Assembly: GCF_000429945.1 (NCBI RefSeq)
Contig: NZ_KE386997.1
Location: forward strand, 6,749-70,748
Reading direction: 5' to 3'
Origin: Desulfogranum japonicum DSM 18378
GTDB taxonomy: Bacteria > Desulfobacterota > Desulfobulbia > Desulfobulbales > Desulfobulbaceae
Length of the DNA: 64,000 bases
Part shown: piece by piece, positions 17,759 through 27,078 of the stretch
How positions within the stretch are numbered: the first letter of the stretch is position 1
Layout: every line of letters begins with the position of its first letter
The notes under the pieces: model-generated
Database searches by the model: none
What the model was told of the DNA's origin: nothing
What the model saw: only the letters and a program-made list of their open reading frames with translations
Program-made: the position numbers and the translations under genes

Positions 17759-18347
17759 GTATTGCCTCAATGTCATTGTATCAGAGGGTAACGGGTTTGA
17801 GCAGCCAGTCTCACATTTTAAAAAATGAGATAACACATTCCTGTTTCCATGCCTTATTTTGAAAAGCAGAAAATCTTCAGGCTTGGTAAGGGGCGCGAAA
17901 AATAAAACCTATCCACAAATTATACAGGATATCAACGAGATTAGATACTTTCTTTTATGCGCGATCCTAATGGCTCAAAGGTAATGAAAATCGGGGAACT
18001 GTAGCTCTGTGGGCAATGATTTATACATAAAACTTATACTTTGCTGAACCTGCAAATCATGCGGCACGCGTCTTACGAAGTACCCCGATTCTTTATTTCA
18101 GACAGTTTAATTACGTCTCCCCCCTTTACAATGCAACAAAAAACCTGATAAAAATGTATGATTTGGGTATGCTATTATTCAGGAGACTGAAATACCACAT
18201 GAAAGGTTGGCCCATAGGTAACTGGCACCACCTTGTGGAACCGAATAAAGCTGGGACAGCTGGTCCCTTTTCAGAACCAGCTACCGCAACACACTCGTCA
18301 TGCGGGGGTCCTTATTATCAAACGGAGCACCGCACACCACGGAGTCT
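17759..18347. other. Divergent intergenic region between gph and ftsE
   Basis: 589 bp with no supported gene. Apart from the hairpin at 18253-18271, I see no repeat or operator that can be named. It should contain promoters for gph on the minus strand and ftsE on the plus strand. Confidence 0.5.
18253..18271 (+). terminator. Short hairpin with T-run in the ftsE leader
   Basis: GGGAC and GTCCC pair around AGCTG and are followed by TTTT. It lies about 80 bp before the ftsE start. It could be a weak terminator or attenuator for ftsE transcripts. The stem is only 5 bp. Confidence 0.3.
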
Positions 18348-19073
18348 ATGACACAACTGAACACATCTTCACAGGCCATGGTTGATCTTACCAGAGTTTC
18401 TAAAACATATCCTCCGGATGTGAGAGCCTTGGATGATATAACCTTGTCGATCAGCAAAGGAGAACTTGTCTATCTTATTGGCCGCAGTGGATCCGGCAAA
18501 ACTACCCTGCTCAAACTTATCAGCAGGATTGACCGTCCCACCAAAGGTATGATCGAAGTGGCGGGAATGGATATCACTAAAATTCAAGACAACCGCCTGC
18601 ACCTACTCCGAAGAAAAATAGGCATGGCATACCAGGATTTCAAACTTCTCCCTGACCGTACAGTGGCAGCTAACGTGGCGATCTCGATGGAAGTTGCTCA
18701 TAGAAAAAATTCTTTTATCCATAAGCAGACAAAAGAATTACTTGATCGCCTCGGCTTGTCCAGAAAAACCCACACGCTTGCCGCTGAATTGTCCCGTGGA
18801 GAACAACAGCGTGTTGCCATAGCCCGTGCAGTTGCCAATCAACCCGAAATAATTCTGGCTGACGAGCCAACAGGAAACCTGGATTCTGATACCACATCAC
18901 GGGTCATGGACCTTTTTCATGAACTGCATAAAAAAGGTACGACTCTACTGATAGCTACACATGATGAAAATATTTATAAAAATTCCTCAAACAGAATTAT
19001 TGAGTTAAGATTTGGCCGACAGCAAGCGACTGATCTTCCCGCTCCGATAGATACTCAATCAATAATCCTGTGA
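18348..19073 (+). CDS. ftsE: Cell division ATP-binding protein FtsE
   Basis: A 241-residue ABC ATPase. Walker A is GRSGSGKT (45-52), the signature is LSRGEQQRVAIARA, Walker B is ILADEPTGNLD, and the switch His lies in IATHDEN. FtsE binds FtsX and uses ATP to control periplasmic peptidoglycan hydrolase activators at the septum. The ATG at 18348 follows GGAG closely; an ATG ten codons later is also possible. The stop overlaps the ftsX start as GTGA. The following envC- and ctp-like genes confirm the FtsEX context and argue against another LolD/MacB-type ATPase. Confidence 0.9.
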   Translation: MTQLNTSSQAMVDLTRVSKTYPPDVRALDDITLSISKGELVYLIGRSGSGKTTLLKLISRIDRPTKGMIEVAGMDITKIQDNRLHLLRRKIGMAYQDFKLLPDRTVAANVAISMEVAHRKNSFIHKQTKELLDRLGLSRKTHTLAAELSRGEQQRVAIARAVANQPEIILADEPTGNLDSDTTSRVMDLFHELHKKGTTLLIATHDENIYKNSSNRIIELRFGRQQATDLPAPIDTQSIIL

Positions 19074-19975
19074 CACAGCCCTATACCATGAGCCTTGTAT
19101 CAACTGCCCTGAGCCATACAGGTCGAAATCTGAGACTGACCTGGAAATCACAGTTCATGACCCTTTGCACAGTTACCTTATCGGTGCTGATCTTTTCTTT
19201 TTTCTACCTCATCTACATTAATGCCATGCATATCAGCCATGAACTTGGTGATGATCTTCGGCTTGTCATTTATCTGGATGAAGAACCTTCTGCTCCCTTG
19301 CAGGAAGAATACAGGAGAAAAATTCTCAAATTCGATCAGGTGGAAAAAATTGTCTTCATTAACAGAGATGAAGCATACAATCGATTCAGTGACCAACTGG
19401 GAGAAGACAAAGATATCCTTGTGGATATACCTAAAACCTTTCTTCCTCCATCCATTGAAGTGTATCCCATAAAAACACTGGACAGCCTCTCCAGGATTAA
19501 ACGGTTTTCAGATTATCTGCAAACCTTACCTGGCGTACTCAAGGTACAATACGGCAAAGAATGGATTGAGCGGTTCTATTCTTTTGTCCAGATTATTCGC
19601 ATTGTGGTTATTCTTTCAGGCTTTCTCCTCATAATGACAACAACTTTCATGGTAGCGCATACCATTCGCCTCACCCTGCTTGCCAGAAAAAAAGAACTGG
19701 AACTTCTCCGACTTGTCGGGGCCACCAACAATTACATCCGAACCCCTTTTCTTCTTGAAGGAGCATTGCAGGGACTTTTTGGGGCATCGTTAGGTGTAGG
19801 CGCACTCTTTCTCCTGTACACGTGGATTGAACTGCAATTCACAGGAGCGACTTTATTACGTCTGTTCCCATTTACATTCCTCTCTCCCAAATCCATTGTT
19901 CTGGTCATCGGTGCTGCAACCTTGCTCTGCTCGTTGGGGAGCTTTACCTCAACACGAAAAATGATTCACTTGTAA
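19070..19975 (+). CDS. ftsX: Cell division membrane protein FtsX
   Basis: About 301 residues with FtsX topology: a cytoplasmic N terminus, a first membrane helix (around residues 26-50), a large periplasmic domain of about 110 residues, and three more helices forming the FtsX permease domain, including ARKKELELLRLVGATNNYIR in the cytoplasmic loop. The periplasmic loop is where FtsX contacts EnvC-type activators. It starts at a GTG that overlaps the ftsE stop (GTGA); an ATG six codons later is the alternative. Confidence 0.9.
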   Translation: MTQPYTMSLVSTALSHTGRNLRLTWKSQFMTLCTVTLSVLIFSFFYLIYINAMHISHELGDDLRLVIYLDEEPSAPLQEEYRRKILKFDQVEKIVFINRDEAYNRFSDQLGEDKDILVDIPKTFLPPSIEVYPIKTLDSLSRIKRFSDYLQTLPGVLKVQYGKEWIERFYSFVQIIRIVVILSGFLLIMTTTFMVAHTIRLTLLARKKELELLRLVGATNNYIRTPFLLEGALQGLFGASLGVGALFLLYTWIELQFTGATLLRLFPFTFLSPKSIVLVIGAATLLCSLGSFTSTRKMIHL

Positions 19976-19984
19976 AGCCTATCC

Positions 19985-21160
19985 ATGCGACTGATTACTA
20001 CCGTGCTCATCATTAGTCTTTTTTCTTCATGTCTTGCTGCAACAGGATTGTGCCTGGCTGCGGAGTCCCAGCCTATTAAACGACACAAGTTGACCATAGG
20101 TAAGCTCAGGCAGGAAATGAAATCACAGAGTATAAAAATTGAACAAAATGAACAAAAGCAAAGCAGCCTGCTTAATGAATTAAATACAATTGACGATAAA
20201 ATAGCTGAGCAACAAGAAAAAGTTCTTCAAATTCAAGACAAAATCATTGAGCAAAAAAAAATAATTGCCTCAAAAACCGCTGAAATAGAGGCGATAAATG
20301 CAGAAAAAATGGCCTTGCAGGCTCATCTAGAAAAACGTTTACATGCATACTATCTCATGGGGAAAAATGGCATACTGCACATTGCCTTTTCCAGAGAATC
20401 TATCCCTGAGCTTCTTATATTCAACGATTCTTTTAAATATCTTGTAACGTACGACCATGCTATTTTTGAAGCATATCGCCAGAGAAAAGAATCTATTATA
20501 CATGCAAAAAAAGCACATGAACTGGAAAAAAGTGTCCAGGAAAATTTTTTACAGCGTGCAGAAGAAGAAAAAAAGACACTTCTCTACATTTCCGAGCAAA
20601 AGAACCATCTTCTTAAAAGAGCTAAAACTGAAAAAAGCTTATATGAACTTGCTCTAAAGGAAATGAAACTCTCAGAAACTGAGCTGACAGATCAAATAGC
20701 AAGTCTTAAGAAAAAAGAGGAAAAAAAAGCCAAAGGATTTCTTTTGAACAAAGGGAAGCTCACCGCTCCAGTAGATGGAACTTTGCTTTCAACCTTTGGG
20801 CAATCCGACAAGGATGTATCCCAGTCAAAAGGTATAACAATCAGCATACAGGATGGTGCGCAGGTGCATGCCATTTTTCGCGGCAGAGTTATTTTTACTG
20901 GATACATGCGAGGATATGGCAGAACGGTTATCATTGATCATGGCTACAATTACTTCACAGTGACATCACGACTAGAACAGATTATTGTCGAAAAAGGCGA
21001 TAAGGTCGAGCAAGACCAGATTATAGCTACCAGCGGTGATATTGCCACCCTTTTTGGGAAAGGACTGTACTTCGAAATCCGCCAGGGATCCGTAGCACAA
21101 GACCCTTTGGAGTGGCTCCGACCAAACGCTTTTTCCCAAGAACAAGATCCCGGCAAGTAA
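19985..21160 (+). CDS. envC: Murein hydrolase activator EnvC-like protein
   Basis: A 391-residue exported protein with a signal peptide (about 1-26), a long coiled coil (about 35-245) and a C-terminal LytM/M23-like domain. In active M23 peptidases the last zinc motif is HxH. Here it reads LYFEIRQG, the same wording as in E. coli EnvC, so the domain is probably not a peptidase but an activator of amidases. The coiled coil should dock on the FtsX periplasmic loop, which fits the gene lying 9 bp after ftsX. The start ATG has a poor ribosome site and may depend on coupling. Confidence 0.88.
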   Translation: MRLITTVLIISLFSSCLAATGLCLAAESQPIKRHKLTIGKLRQEMKSQSIKIEQNEQKQSSLLNELNTIDDKIAEQQEKVLQIQDKIIEQKKIIASKTAEIEAINAEKMALQAHLEKRLHAYYLMGKNGILHIAFSRESIPELLIFNDSFKYLVTYDHAIFEAYRQRKESIIHAKKAHELEKSVQENFLQRAEEEKKTLLYISEQKNHLLKRAKTEKSLYELALKEMKLSETELTDQIASLKKKEEKKAKGFLLNKGKLTAPVDGTLLSTFGQSDKDVSQSKGITISIQDGAQVHAIFRGRVIFTGYMRGYGRTVIIDHGYNYFTVTSRLEQIIVEKGDKVEQDQIIATSGDIATLFGKGLYFEIRQGSVAQDPLEWLRPNAFSQEQDPGK

Positions 21161-21281
21161 ATAATTACCCTGTTTGATTTCTGATTAAACTGAGAATTGC
21201 CACATTATCCATTGCCACACCAGCTATTTCCAGTTACCCTAAATAGTTAAGATCAAGATATCTTATTTATCCACAGACTCA

Positions 21282-22658
21282 ATGATAGAAATCATGAAGC
21301 TCCCTTTTTCACTCCACCCTTTCATATATTCTTATCACATGCGCCTCAGTATTGTTTTATGTTGTATTGCAATAAGTTACCTGTTTCCTTTTACTCCAGC
21401 CATTGCCGATGATACATCGCAGAACAGGGACACCTATCAGCAGTTGGAAACTTTTGCCAACGTTCTCACCCTGCTCCAGCAACATTATGTGGATGAAATA
21501 GATACTGAAGATGTTATCACCGGAGCCATAACAGGTATGCTCAGTTCTCTTGATCCTCATTCTGCTTATATGTCTCCTGAAGATTTCGCGGAACTGCAGG
21601 AGGAAACCAAAGGCAGCTTTGATGGCATTGGCCTGGAGATAACCATTCGTGACGAAGTGCTTACTGTTGTAGCCCCAATAGAGGGAACTCCAGCAGCGAA
21701 ACAAGGTATACAGTCCGGAGATCAAATACTAAAAATCAATGGAGAAATAACAAAGAATCTCTCTCTGATCGAGGCTGTTCAAAGACTCAGGGGAGCCAAA
21801 GGAACGAGCGTTACTCTTTCTATTTTCAGAAAGTCATGGCAGAATATGCGGGATATCACCCTGAAGCGAGATATCATTCCTGTGCAGTCAGTACGTTCTT
21901 TTGAACTGGAACCCGGTATTTTCTACATACGGATTTCTAATTTTCAGGCAACCACCACGCGTGATTTCCGCAAGCAGCTTGCAAGCGAGAAAAAAGATCA
22001 TCCCATTAAGGGGCTGGTCCTGGATTTACGTAACAATCCTGGGGGGCTTCTTGACCAGGCTGTTAAAATTTCGGATATTTTTATCGAAGAAGGGTTGATC
22101 GTATCTACTAAGGGGCGCAATGGTCAGGAGCAGATGGTGTTCAATGCACATAAAGGCGGCTCCGACACAGATTACCCCATGGTAGTCCTCGTTAATGGAG
22201 GGTCAGCGAGCGGAGCAGAAATTGTTGCCGGAGCTCTGCAAGATCATAAACGTGCGATTATACTCGGAACAAGCACCTTTGGTAAGGGGTCGGTTCAAAC
22301 TATCCTTCCTATTCCGGGAGGAGCAGGAATTCGTCTGACAACGGCCAGGTACTATACTCCGAGTGGAGACTCCATTCAGGCAACAGGAATAAAGCCTGAC
22401 CTTATCGTCCCCCTGAACGAGGTACAGCCTGAACAGCAGAAGGGACAAGCACAGCATCAATTAAAAGAACGCGACCTTCCCGGCCATTTTACCAATGACG
22501 GCACGACAGAAGTCCATGAGGCAGACCAAAAGCCATCAGTCGCGCCTGCCTCAGAAGAAGATGAAAATGGCGCAGTCAGCCAACGCCTGGCAACGGATAA
22601 TCAACTGCGCACAGCCTTGTTCATCCTGAAAAGCCTGGAAATTGCTGGCAAACAGTAG
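21282..22658 (+). CDS. ctpA: C-terminal processing protease, S41 family (CtpA/Prc-like)
   Basis: A 458-residue exported Ser/Lys protease. The order is a signal sequence, a helical region (QQHYVDEIDTEDVITGAI), a PDZ domain (IEGTPAAKQGIQSGDQILKI) and the S41 domain. The catalytic Ser310 (GGSASGAE) and Lys335 (TFGKGSVQ) are 25 residues apart, as in characterised family members. Several in-frame ATGs exist (21282, 21294, 21339). The last gives the most compact signal peptide (MRLSIVLCCIAISY), so the mature N terminus is the same but the start is uncertain. CtpA-type proteases trim periplasmic and cell-wall proteins; here it follows ftsEX-envC. Confidence 0.9.
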   Translation: MIEIMKLPFSLHPFIYSYHMRLSIVLCCIAISYLFPFTPAIADDTSQNRDTYQQLETFANVLTLLQQHYVDEIDTEDVITGAITGMLSSLDPHSAYMSPEDFAELQEETKGSFDGIGLEITIRDEVLTVVAPIEGTPAAKQGIQSGDQILKINGEITKNLSLIEAVQRLRGAKGTSVTLSIFRKSWQNMRDITLKRDIIPVQSVRSFELEPGIFYIRISNFQATTTRDFRKQLASEKKDHPIKGLVLDLRNNPGGLLDQAVKISDIFIEEGLIVSTKGRNGQEQMVFNAHKGGSDTDYPMVVLVNGGSASGAEIVAGALQDHKRAIILGTSTFGKGSVQTILPIPGGAGIRLTTARYYTPSGDSIQATGIKPDLIVPLNEVQPEQQKGQAQHQLKERDLPGHFTNDGTTEVHEADQKPSVAPASEEDENGAVSQRLATDNQLRTALFILKSLEIAGKQ

Positions 22659-22821
22659 AGCATACCCTGAACCGATGCCTGTTCAAAAATGCTGACTTGC
22701 ATTAACGTTTAGGACACGCTCAACATTTTGCCATAAACATTGCTTGCCTTGAACATTGGTTTTCTGGAAATACAAGCGGAAGGAACACAAAAGCTTTCTC
22801 GCCCAGAGAGCAGCTATCAGG

Positions 22822-23757
22822 CTACTTGAGGCCAAGCTCTCTGAGCATGCTTTCATTTTCAGTCCATTTTTTTCGTACTTTTAACCAAAGATGAAGACGT
22901 ACTGAACAACCAAGCAACTTCTCTATGTCAGAGGTGGCCTGCTTACGAATTTTTGCGAGCATCCTTCCTTTGGCTCCGATAAGGATTCCTTTCTGTGACC
23001 CCCTTTCAACCAGGATGGTGGCGTGAATAATAATAGGTGAGCTATCATCAGTTTCCTGAAAAGAATCGATGACCACTGCGGTTGAATATGGAACTTCTTC
23101 CTTGGTTAAAAGAAATATTTTTTCACGGATGATCTCTGCCACTATAAAACGCTCAGAGGCATCGGTTGGAATATCGTCTGGGTAATACTGAGGGCCCTCG
23201 GGAAGAAAAGAAACAATTTTTGCAATCAGTTCTTGCGTCCCCTCCCCGTCCAGGGCACAAACCGGCATTACAGCATCAAACCCATGCATTTCCACAAACC
23301 ATTGAGTCAGTGGCAGAAGCGCTTCTTTTTCTATCAGATCGGATTTATTGAGAGCTAATACGGCGGGAACACGAATCTGGCTGAAATACTCCCGGTACTG
23401 TTTAACAACCTTTTCTCTTTGTTTGTGTGACATTGCAGCGCTATCTTCTACAAAAAGTACCACATCTGCCTCATCCACACTGTCGAGAGCAACTTTTACC
23501 ATTTCCTGGTTCATCAAATCACGCGCTTTGTGCAAACCAGGGGTATCCAATAATATGATCTGGTATGTATCGCTGGTCACTATACCGGCAATACGGTTAC
23601 GGGTTGTCTGTGGTTTGTGTGAGACAATTGATATTTTTTGTCCCAAGAGATAATTTAACAGAGTGGACTTGCCTGCATTGGGTGGCCCCACAATGGCCAC
23701 AACACCGGAACGATAGTCAGCAAGGCCATTGTTTTGCCTAAATTTAGTCAGTTCCAT
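22822..23757 (-). CDS. era: GTPase Era
   Basis: A 311-residue GTPase that binds 16S rRNA during 30S assembly. Motifs are GPPNAGKS (G1, residues 24-31), DTPG (G3, 71-74) and NKSD (G4, around 136-139). A C-terminal KH domain follows, with its GAKG loop inside ILIGAKGRMLAKIRKQA. Length and order are standard. It is transcribed alone on the minus strand, convergent with ctp and divergent from the RNB exoribonuclease gene. Confidence 0.95.
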   Translation of the reverse strand: MELTKFRQNNGLADYRSGVVAIVGPPNAGKSTLLNYLLGQKISIVSHKPQTTRNRIAGIVTSDTYQIILLDTPGLHKARDLMNQEMVKVALDSVDEADVVLFVEDSAAMSHKQREKVVKQYREYFSQIRVPAVLALNKSDLIEKEALLPLTQWFVEMHGFDAVMPVCALDGEGTQELIAKIVSFLPEGPQYYPDDIPTDASERFIVAEIIREKIFLLTKEEVPYSTAVVIDSFQETDDSSPIIIHATILVERGSQKGILIGAKGRMLAKIRKQATSDIEKLLGCSVRLHLWLKVRKKWTENESMLRELGLK

Positions 23758-23880
23758 AATATTCCAACATAGCCTTATAGCCTCATTTTAACTTTTAAAA
23801 AAAATAAACTTAAGAAATTAATGACAAAGGATAATATTCCTGCTATCCACTGTACCTTACCATGACTTATAAACTTCGCA

Positions 23881-24093
23881 ATGCGTAAGCTTGTAATTTT
23901 CGTCATTTCTGGCCGCGACAGATTCAAGGTCTTTGGCAATTACATACAGCACCGTCCCACGGATGAACAGCCTCCGGCAAAATACTACTATAGCGCATTG
24001 CATACATTTGCCGAACATCATGAATGAATTTTGGAAAATTACGATAGAACCCCCTTTGCTGCATACGTTGACCATCTCCCCCCATGCTCATGA
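23881..24093 (+). pseudogene. Possible small or broken reading frame in the era-rnr gap
   Basis: From the ATG at 23881 a protein-like frame of 48 codons runs to a TGA at 24025 (MRKLVIFVISGRDRFKVFGN at its start, then KYYYSALHTFAEHHE). The same frame continues past that TGA for 21 more protein-like codons (ILENYDRTPFAAYVDHL) to another TGA at 24091. Another in-frame TGA lies at 23863, with further sense codons before it. It may be a decayed gene, a genuine small protein, or chance. I recognise no family and see no ribosome site. Nothing else is visible in the 354-bp gap. Confidence 0.25.
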
Positions 24094-24111
24094 GAAATTC
24101 GAGTTAGACAC

Positions 24112-26112
24112 ATGATCAGTACCGGTAACCTCATAGAGTATTTGGATAGTGGCAAATTTCTTTGCGCCCTTGTCACCCAGGTCCAGGATAAGCGACTTCT
24201 TGTCATCAATCAAAATGGCAGAGAGATACCTTTGCCCGTTGCCAGAGTGCTCTCTGCTTCCAGCGAACAATACAGCACGAACCAGACAAGGGAAGAGGTC
24301 ATGGACCTGCTGAAAGCAACAGCTGATAAACGTGCGGCGTTGGCAGCAACTTTCGATTTAGAGGAACTGTGGCAGATTGTTTCAGAAGAAGAACACCTAA
24401 CATTCTCCCCCCTTTTCCTTGCTGAATTGATTCTTGGCCACCAGCCTGACGATGATGACCTTGCAGCGTTCCTCAGAGCTGTTATAGCAGATCCCTTTTA
24501 CTTTAAATATAAAAATCAGCGAATAACGGCGTATACGCCTGAGCAGGCAACACACCTGCAGGACGAATTTCAAAAGCAGCAGGAAAAGGAACAACTGCTT
24601 AAGGATGGAGCGTTCTTCCTTCACAAAATACTCGAGGGCGAGCCTGTCAGTTCCGACCAGTGGCCAGACAAAGATAAATGCCTCACCTGGTTGGAAGACT
24701 ATGTCCTTTTTGGTAACGATGCGCAAGAAAGCAAGCTGATAAAAAATCTCCTCAAAGAGGCATGTCTGACTGCTCCTCATGTTGGGTACAACATTCTCGT
24801 ACGTGCCGGCAAATGGGACCGGGATGAAAATCTATCCCTGCGCAGATCCGATCAACCGGTTGATTTTTCCGATGAATGCAATGTTAAGGCAGATTCCTTT
24901 AAAGAACCCTCGGCTGAAGAACTGTTAACCGATACCAAGCGTAAAGATTTTCGCAGCCTTAACATTGTTACCATTGATGGTACCTTTACCCGGGATTACG
25001 ACGACGCTCTTCACATTGAACGTGTTGATAATGGATACCTGGTCGGGATTCACATTACCGATGTCAGCTATTTTGTATCTCAACGCGATGTTCTTTTTGC
25101 TGAGGCTCAGCAACGGGGCACCAGTCTGTACTTCCCGGAAGGCCATATCCCTATGCTGCCCCAAACTCTTTCCCTGGGAGTTTGCAGTCTTATACTTGGA
25201 AAAATCCGTCCGGCAATAAGCTTCCTGGTCACACTATCCCATGATGGCATGATAATGCACACCAGTATCGTTCCATCTGTTATTCAAGTAAAAAGACAGC
25301 TGAGTTATCGTGAAGCAGATACGCTAGCTGAAACAGACCCTGACCTGCGTCTGATGAGCAGGGTCAGGGATCTTCTGCGTAAACGTCGCGTGGACAATGG
25401 TGCTTTACTTTTACCCTTTCCCGATGCCAATATTGACACCAGAGACAAGGATAATATTCAGATTTTTCTTTCTCCCATGGATACGCCTTCTCGCAGCCTG
25501 GTTTCTGAACTCATGATCCTGGCCAACGGGGTGGCGGCAGATTTTCTCGCCAGTCGGGGAGCACCAGGTCTTTTTCGTTCTCAGCCACCGCCTAAAAAGC
25601 GTATCATTGAGGGTATCAATAATAGTCTCCAGGATATTGCCCTGCAGAGGAGGTTTCTTTCTCGAGGTGAACTGACAGCGCACCCCAAACCGCATAGCGG
25701 CCTTGGACTAAACAGCTATACCACCATTACGTCTCCGATTCGCCGTTTCCTCGATCTGGCCATGCAGCACCAGATCAGTAACATGATTCATGGCAAAGGC
25801 ATATTGTTCTCCAGCGAGGAGTGTAAATCCTTTGCTGGAGTTATCCAGCAAAAATTAAGCCGTGCCAACAGTGTACGCCAACAACGACACAGGTATTGGA
25901 TTTTACGCTATCTGGAACCCAAAGTAGGTCAAAAAATGAATGCCCTGGTTGTTGGCCAGGGAAGCAAACGGGTTAACCTGCTCCTTACTGATTGCCTGTT
26001 TGATGTAGACCTACCTCCCAACCCCTACTTTCCCGTTGATCCCGGCGACATGGTTCGTATACGTATAGCTAAGGTCAATCCTCTCGATAATATTCTGAAG
26101 GTCGAATGGTAA
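24112..26112 (+). CDS. RNB-family 3'-5' exoribonuclease (RNase II/R-like)
   Basis: A 666-residue ribonuclease. The catalytic RNB domain starts near residue 280, with the metal-binding acidic motif in [17 protein letters not shown], followed by [11 protein letters not shown] and [13 protein letters not shown]. The tail contains [14 protein letters not shown] and a short RNA-binding end. The N-terminal 270 residues do not look like the usual cold-shock domains of RNase R, and the length is nearer RNase II, so I avoid the symbol rnr. It degrades single-stranded RNA processively from the 3' end. It stands alone between era and a non-coding stretch. Confidence 0.85.
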   Translation: MISTGNLIEYLDSGKFLCALVTQVQDKRLLVINQNGREIPLPVARVLSASSEQYSTNQTREEVMDLLKATADKRAALAATFDLEELWQIVSEEEHLTFSPLFLAELILGHQPDDDDLAAFLRAVIADPFYFKYKNQRITAYTPEQATHLQDEFQKQQEKEQLLKDGAFFLHKILEGEPVSSDQWPDKDKCLTWLEDYVLFGNDAQESKLIKNLLKEACLTAPHVGYNILVRAGKWDRDENLSLRRSDQPVDFSDECNVKADSFKEPSAEELLTDTKRKDFRSLNIVTIDGTFTRDYDDALHIERVDNGYLVGIHITDVSYFVSQRDVLFAEAQQRGTSLYFPEGHIPMLPQTLSLGVCSLILGKIRPAISFLVTLSHDGMIMHTSIVPSVIQVKRQLSYREADTLAETDPDLRLMSRVRDLLRKRRVDNGALLLPFPDANIDTRDKDNIQIFLSPMDTPSRSLVSELMILANGVAADFLASRGAPGLFRSQPPPKKRIIEGINNSLQDIALQRRFLSRGELTAHPKPHSGLGLNSYTTITSPIRRFLDLAMQHQISNMIHGKGILFSSEECKSFAGVIQQKLSRANSVRQQRHRYWILRYLEPKVGQKMNALVVGQGSKRVNLLLTDCLFDVDLPPNPYFPVDPGDMVRIRIAKVNPLDNILKVEW

Positions 26113-26325
26113 TAAAGTGGTCTGGCAAGGCCATAGCTGTTCATAGCTGAGGATTTTGGTTAGAAAGTAGGGCCGCGAAAACTCCAGAACATCTTCAATA
26201 GTTATCGCAGAAATATACTGATATCAGACCGGTAAGCGAGGATGGGAATATCCGGAAAGGACATGAATTAAGGCGCAAACACCAGGAGATTGTCCGAGAA
26301 TAGGAATTTTCGTTCAGCTCGGGGC

Positions 26326-26384
26326 AAACCTGAAAAAATACCACAGGCATATATATGATATTCCGAGGATATTTTTTCAGGTTT
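26326..26384. repeat. Perfect 15-bp inverted repeat in a 400-bp non-coding gap
   Basis: AAACCTGAAAAAATA (26326-26340) and its exact reverse complement (26370-26384) flank a 29-nt centre that contains CATATATATG. A second short perfect hairpin (AGCGCTC/GAGCGCT) lies at 26419-26435. The surrounding gap (26113-26512) lies between the convergent exoribonuclease and rfbC genes and holds no supported gene. It may act as a two-way transcription barrier or be an element remnant. Confidence 0.6.
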
Positions 26385-26512
26385 AACGAAGATATGGGCG
26401 GAAATAACATTCTTGGACAGCGCTCCTAGAGCGCTACCCGCATGCTCGGCTACAGGCATGGGATTATGCTATTTTTTTAGGCATAGGAAAACTGTTACAA
26501 ACAGACACGCAT

Positions 26513-27064
26513 TTACATATCCATATACACTTCCGCTTTTTTAAAAGAGGCAGCCTGCCTGTCTTTTTCAGAAAGGATCGGTTTGTCGTCATACTGCCAG
26601 TCAATGGCCAGGTCCTTATCGTTCCAAATGATAGACCGCTCATGCTCGGGAGCGTAATAGTCAGTGGTGTGATACAAGAATTCCGCGACATCACTGAGAA
26701 CGATAAAGCCATGAGCAAACCCTGGTGGTAACCAGAACTGTTTTTTATTCTCAGCTGAAAGATGCACACCGGTCCATTGACCAAAAGTCGGTGAAGATCG
26801 CCTTAAGTCTACGCCGACATCAAAGACCTCCCCGACTACGACACGGACAAGTTTCCCCTGGGGTTGCTGAATCTGATAATGGAGTCCTCGCAGAACACCT
26901 TTTATAGAACGGGAATGATTTTCCTGAACAAAAGGCAGGGTGACACCAGTTTGCTGCTGCCAGTTGCGCAGGTTAAAACTTTCAAAAAAAAAGCCTCGGT
27001 CATCACCAAAAACTTTTGGTGTCACAATAAGAACATCATTAATGGATGTTTTTTCTATTTGCAT
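26513..27064 (-). CDS. rfbC: dTDP-4-dehydrorhamnose 3,5-epimerase
   Basis: A 183-residue cupin-fold RmlC. The catalytic His lies in GVLRGLHYQIQQPQGKLVRVV-type context, with FVQENHSRS before it and LPPGFAHGF after it. It converts dTDP-4-keto-6-deoxyglucose to the 4-keto-rhamnose form in the dTDP-L-rhamnose pathway. The ATG at 27064 follows GTAGGAG; a TTG further upstream is less likely. It lies 14 bp after rfbB in one operon. The rfbA and rfbD partners are not in the window. Confidence 0.93.
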   Translation of the reverse strand: MQIEKTSINDVLIVTPKVFGDDRGFFFESFNLRNWQQQTGVTLPFVQENHSRSIKGVLRGLHYQIQQPQGKLVRVVVGEVFDVGVDLRRSSPTFGQWTGVHLSAENKKQFWLPPGFAHGFIVLSDVAEFLYHTTDYYAPEHERSIIWNDKDLAIDWQYDDKPILSEKDRQAASFKKAEVYMDM

Positions 27065-27078
27065 TCTCCTACTCCTAC

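Noticed and set aside
18223-18237. Sigma-54 promoter (TGGCAC followed by TTGTG) upstream of ftsE
   Set aside because: The gap between the two elements is one base short of the strict sigma-54 spacing and the second element is not TTGC.
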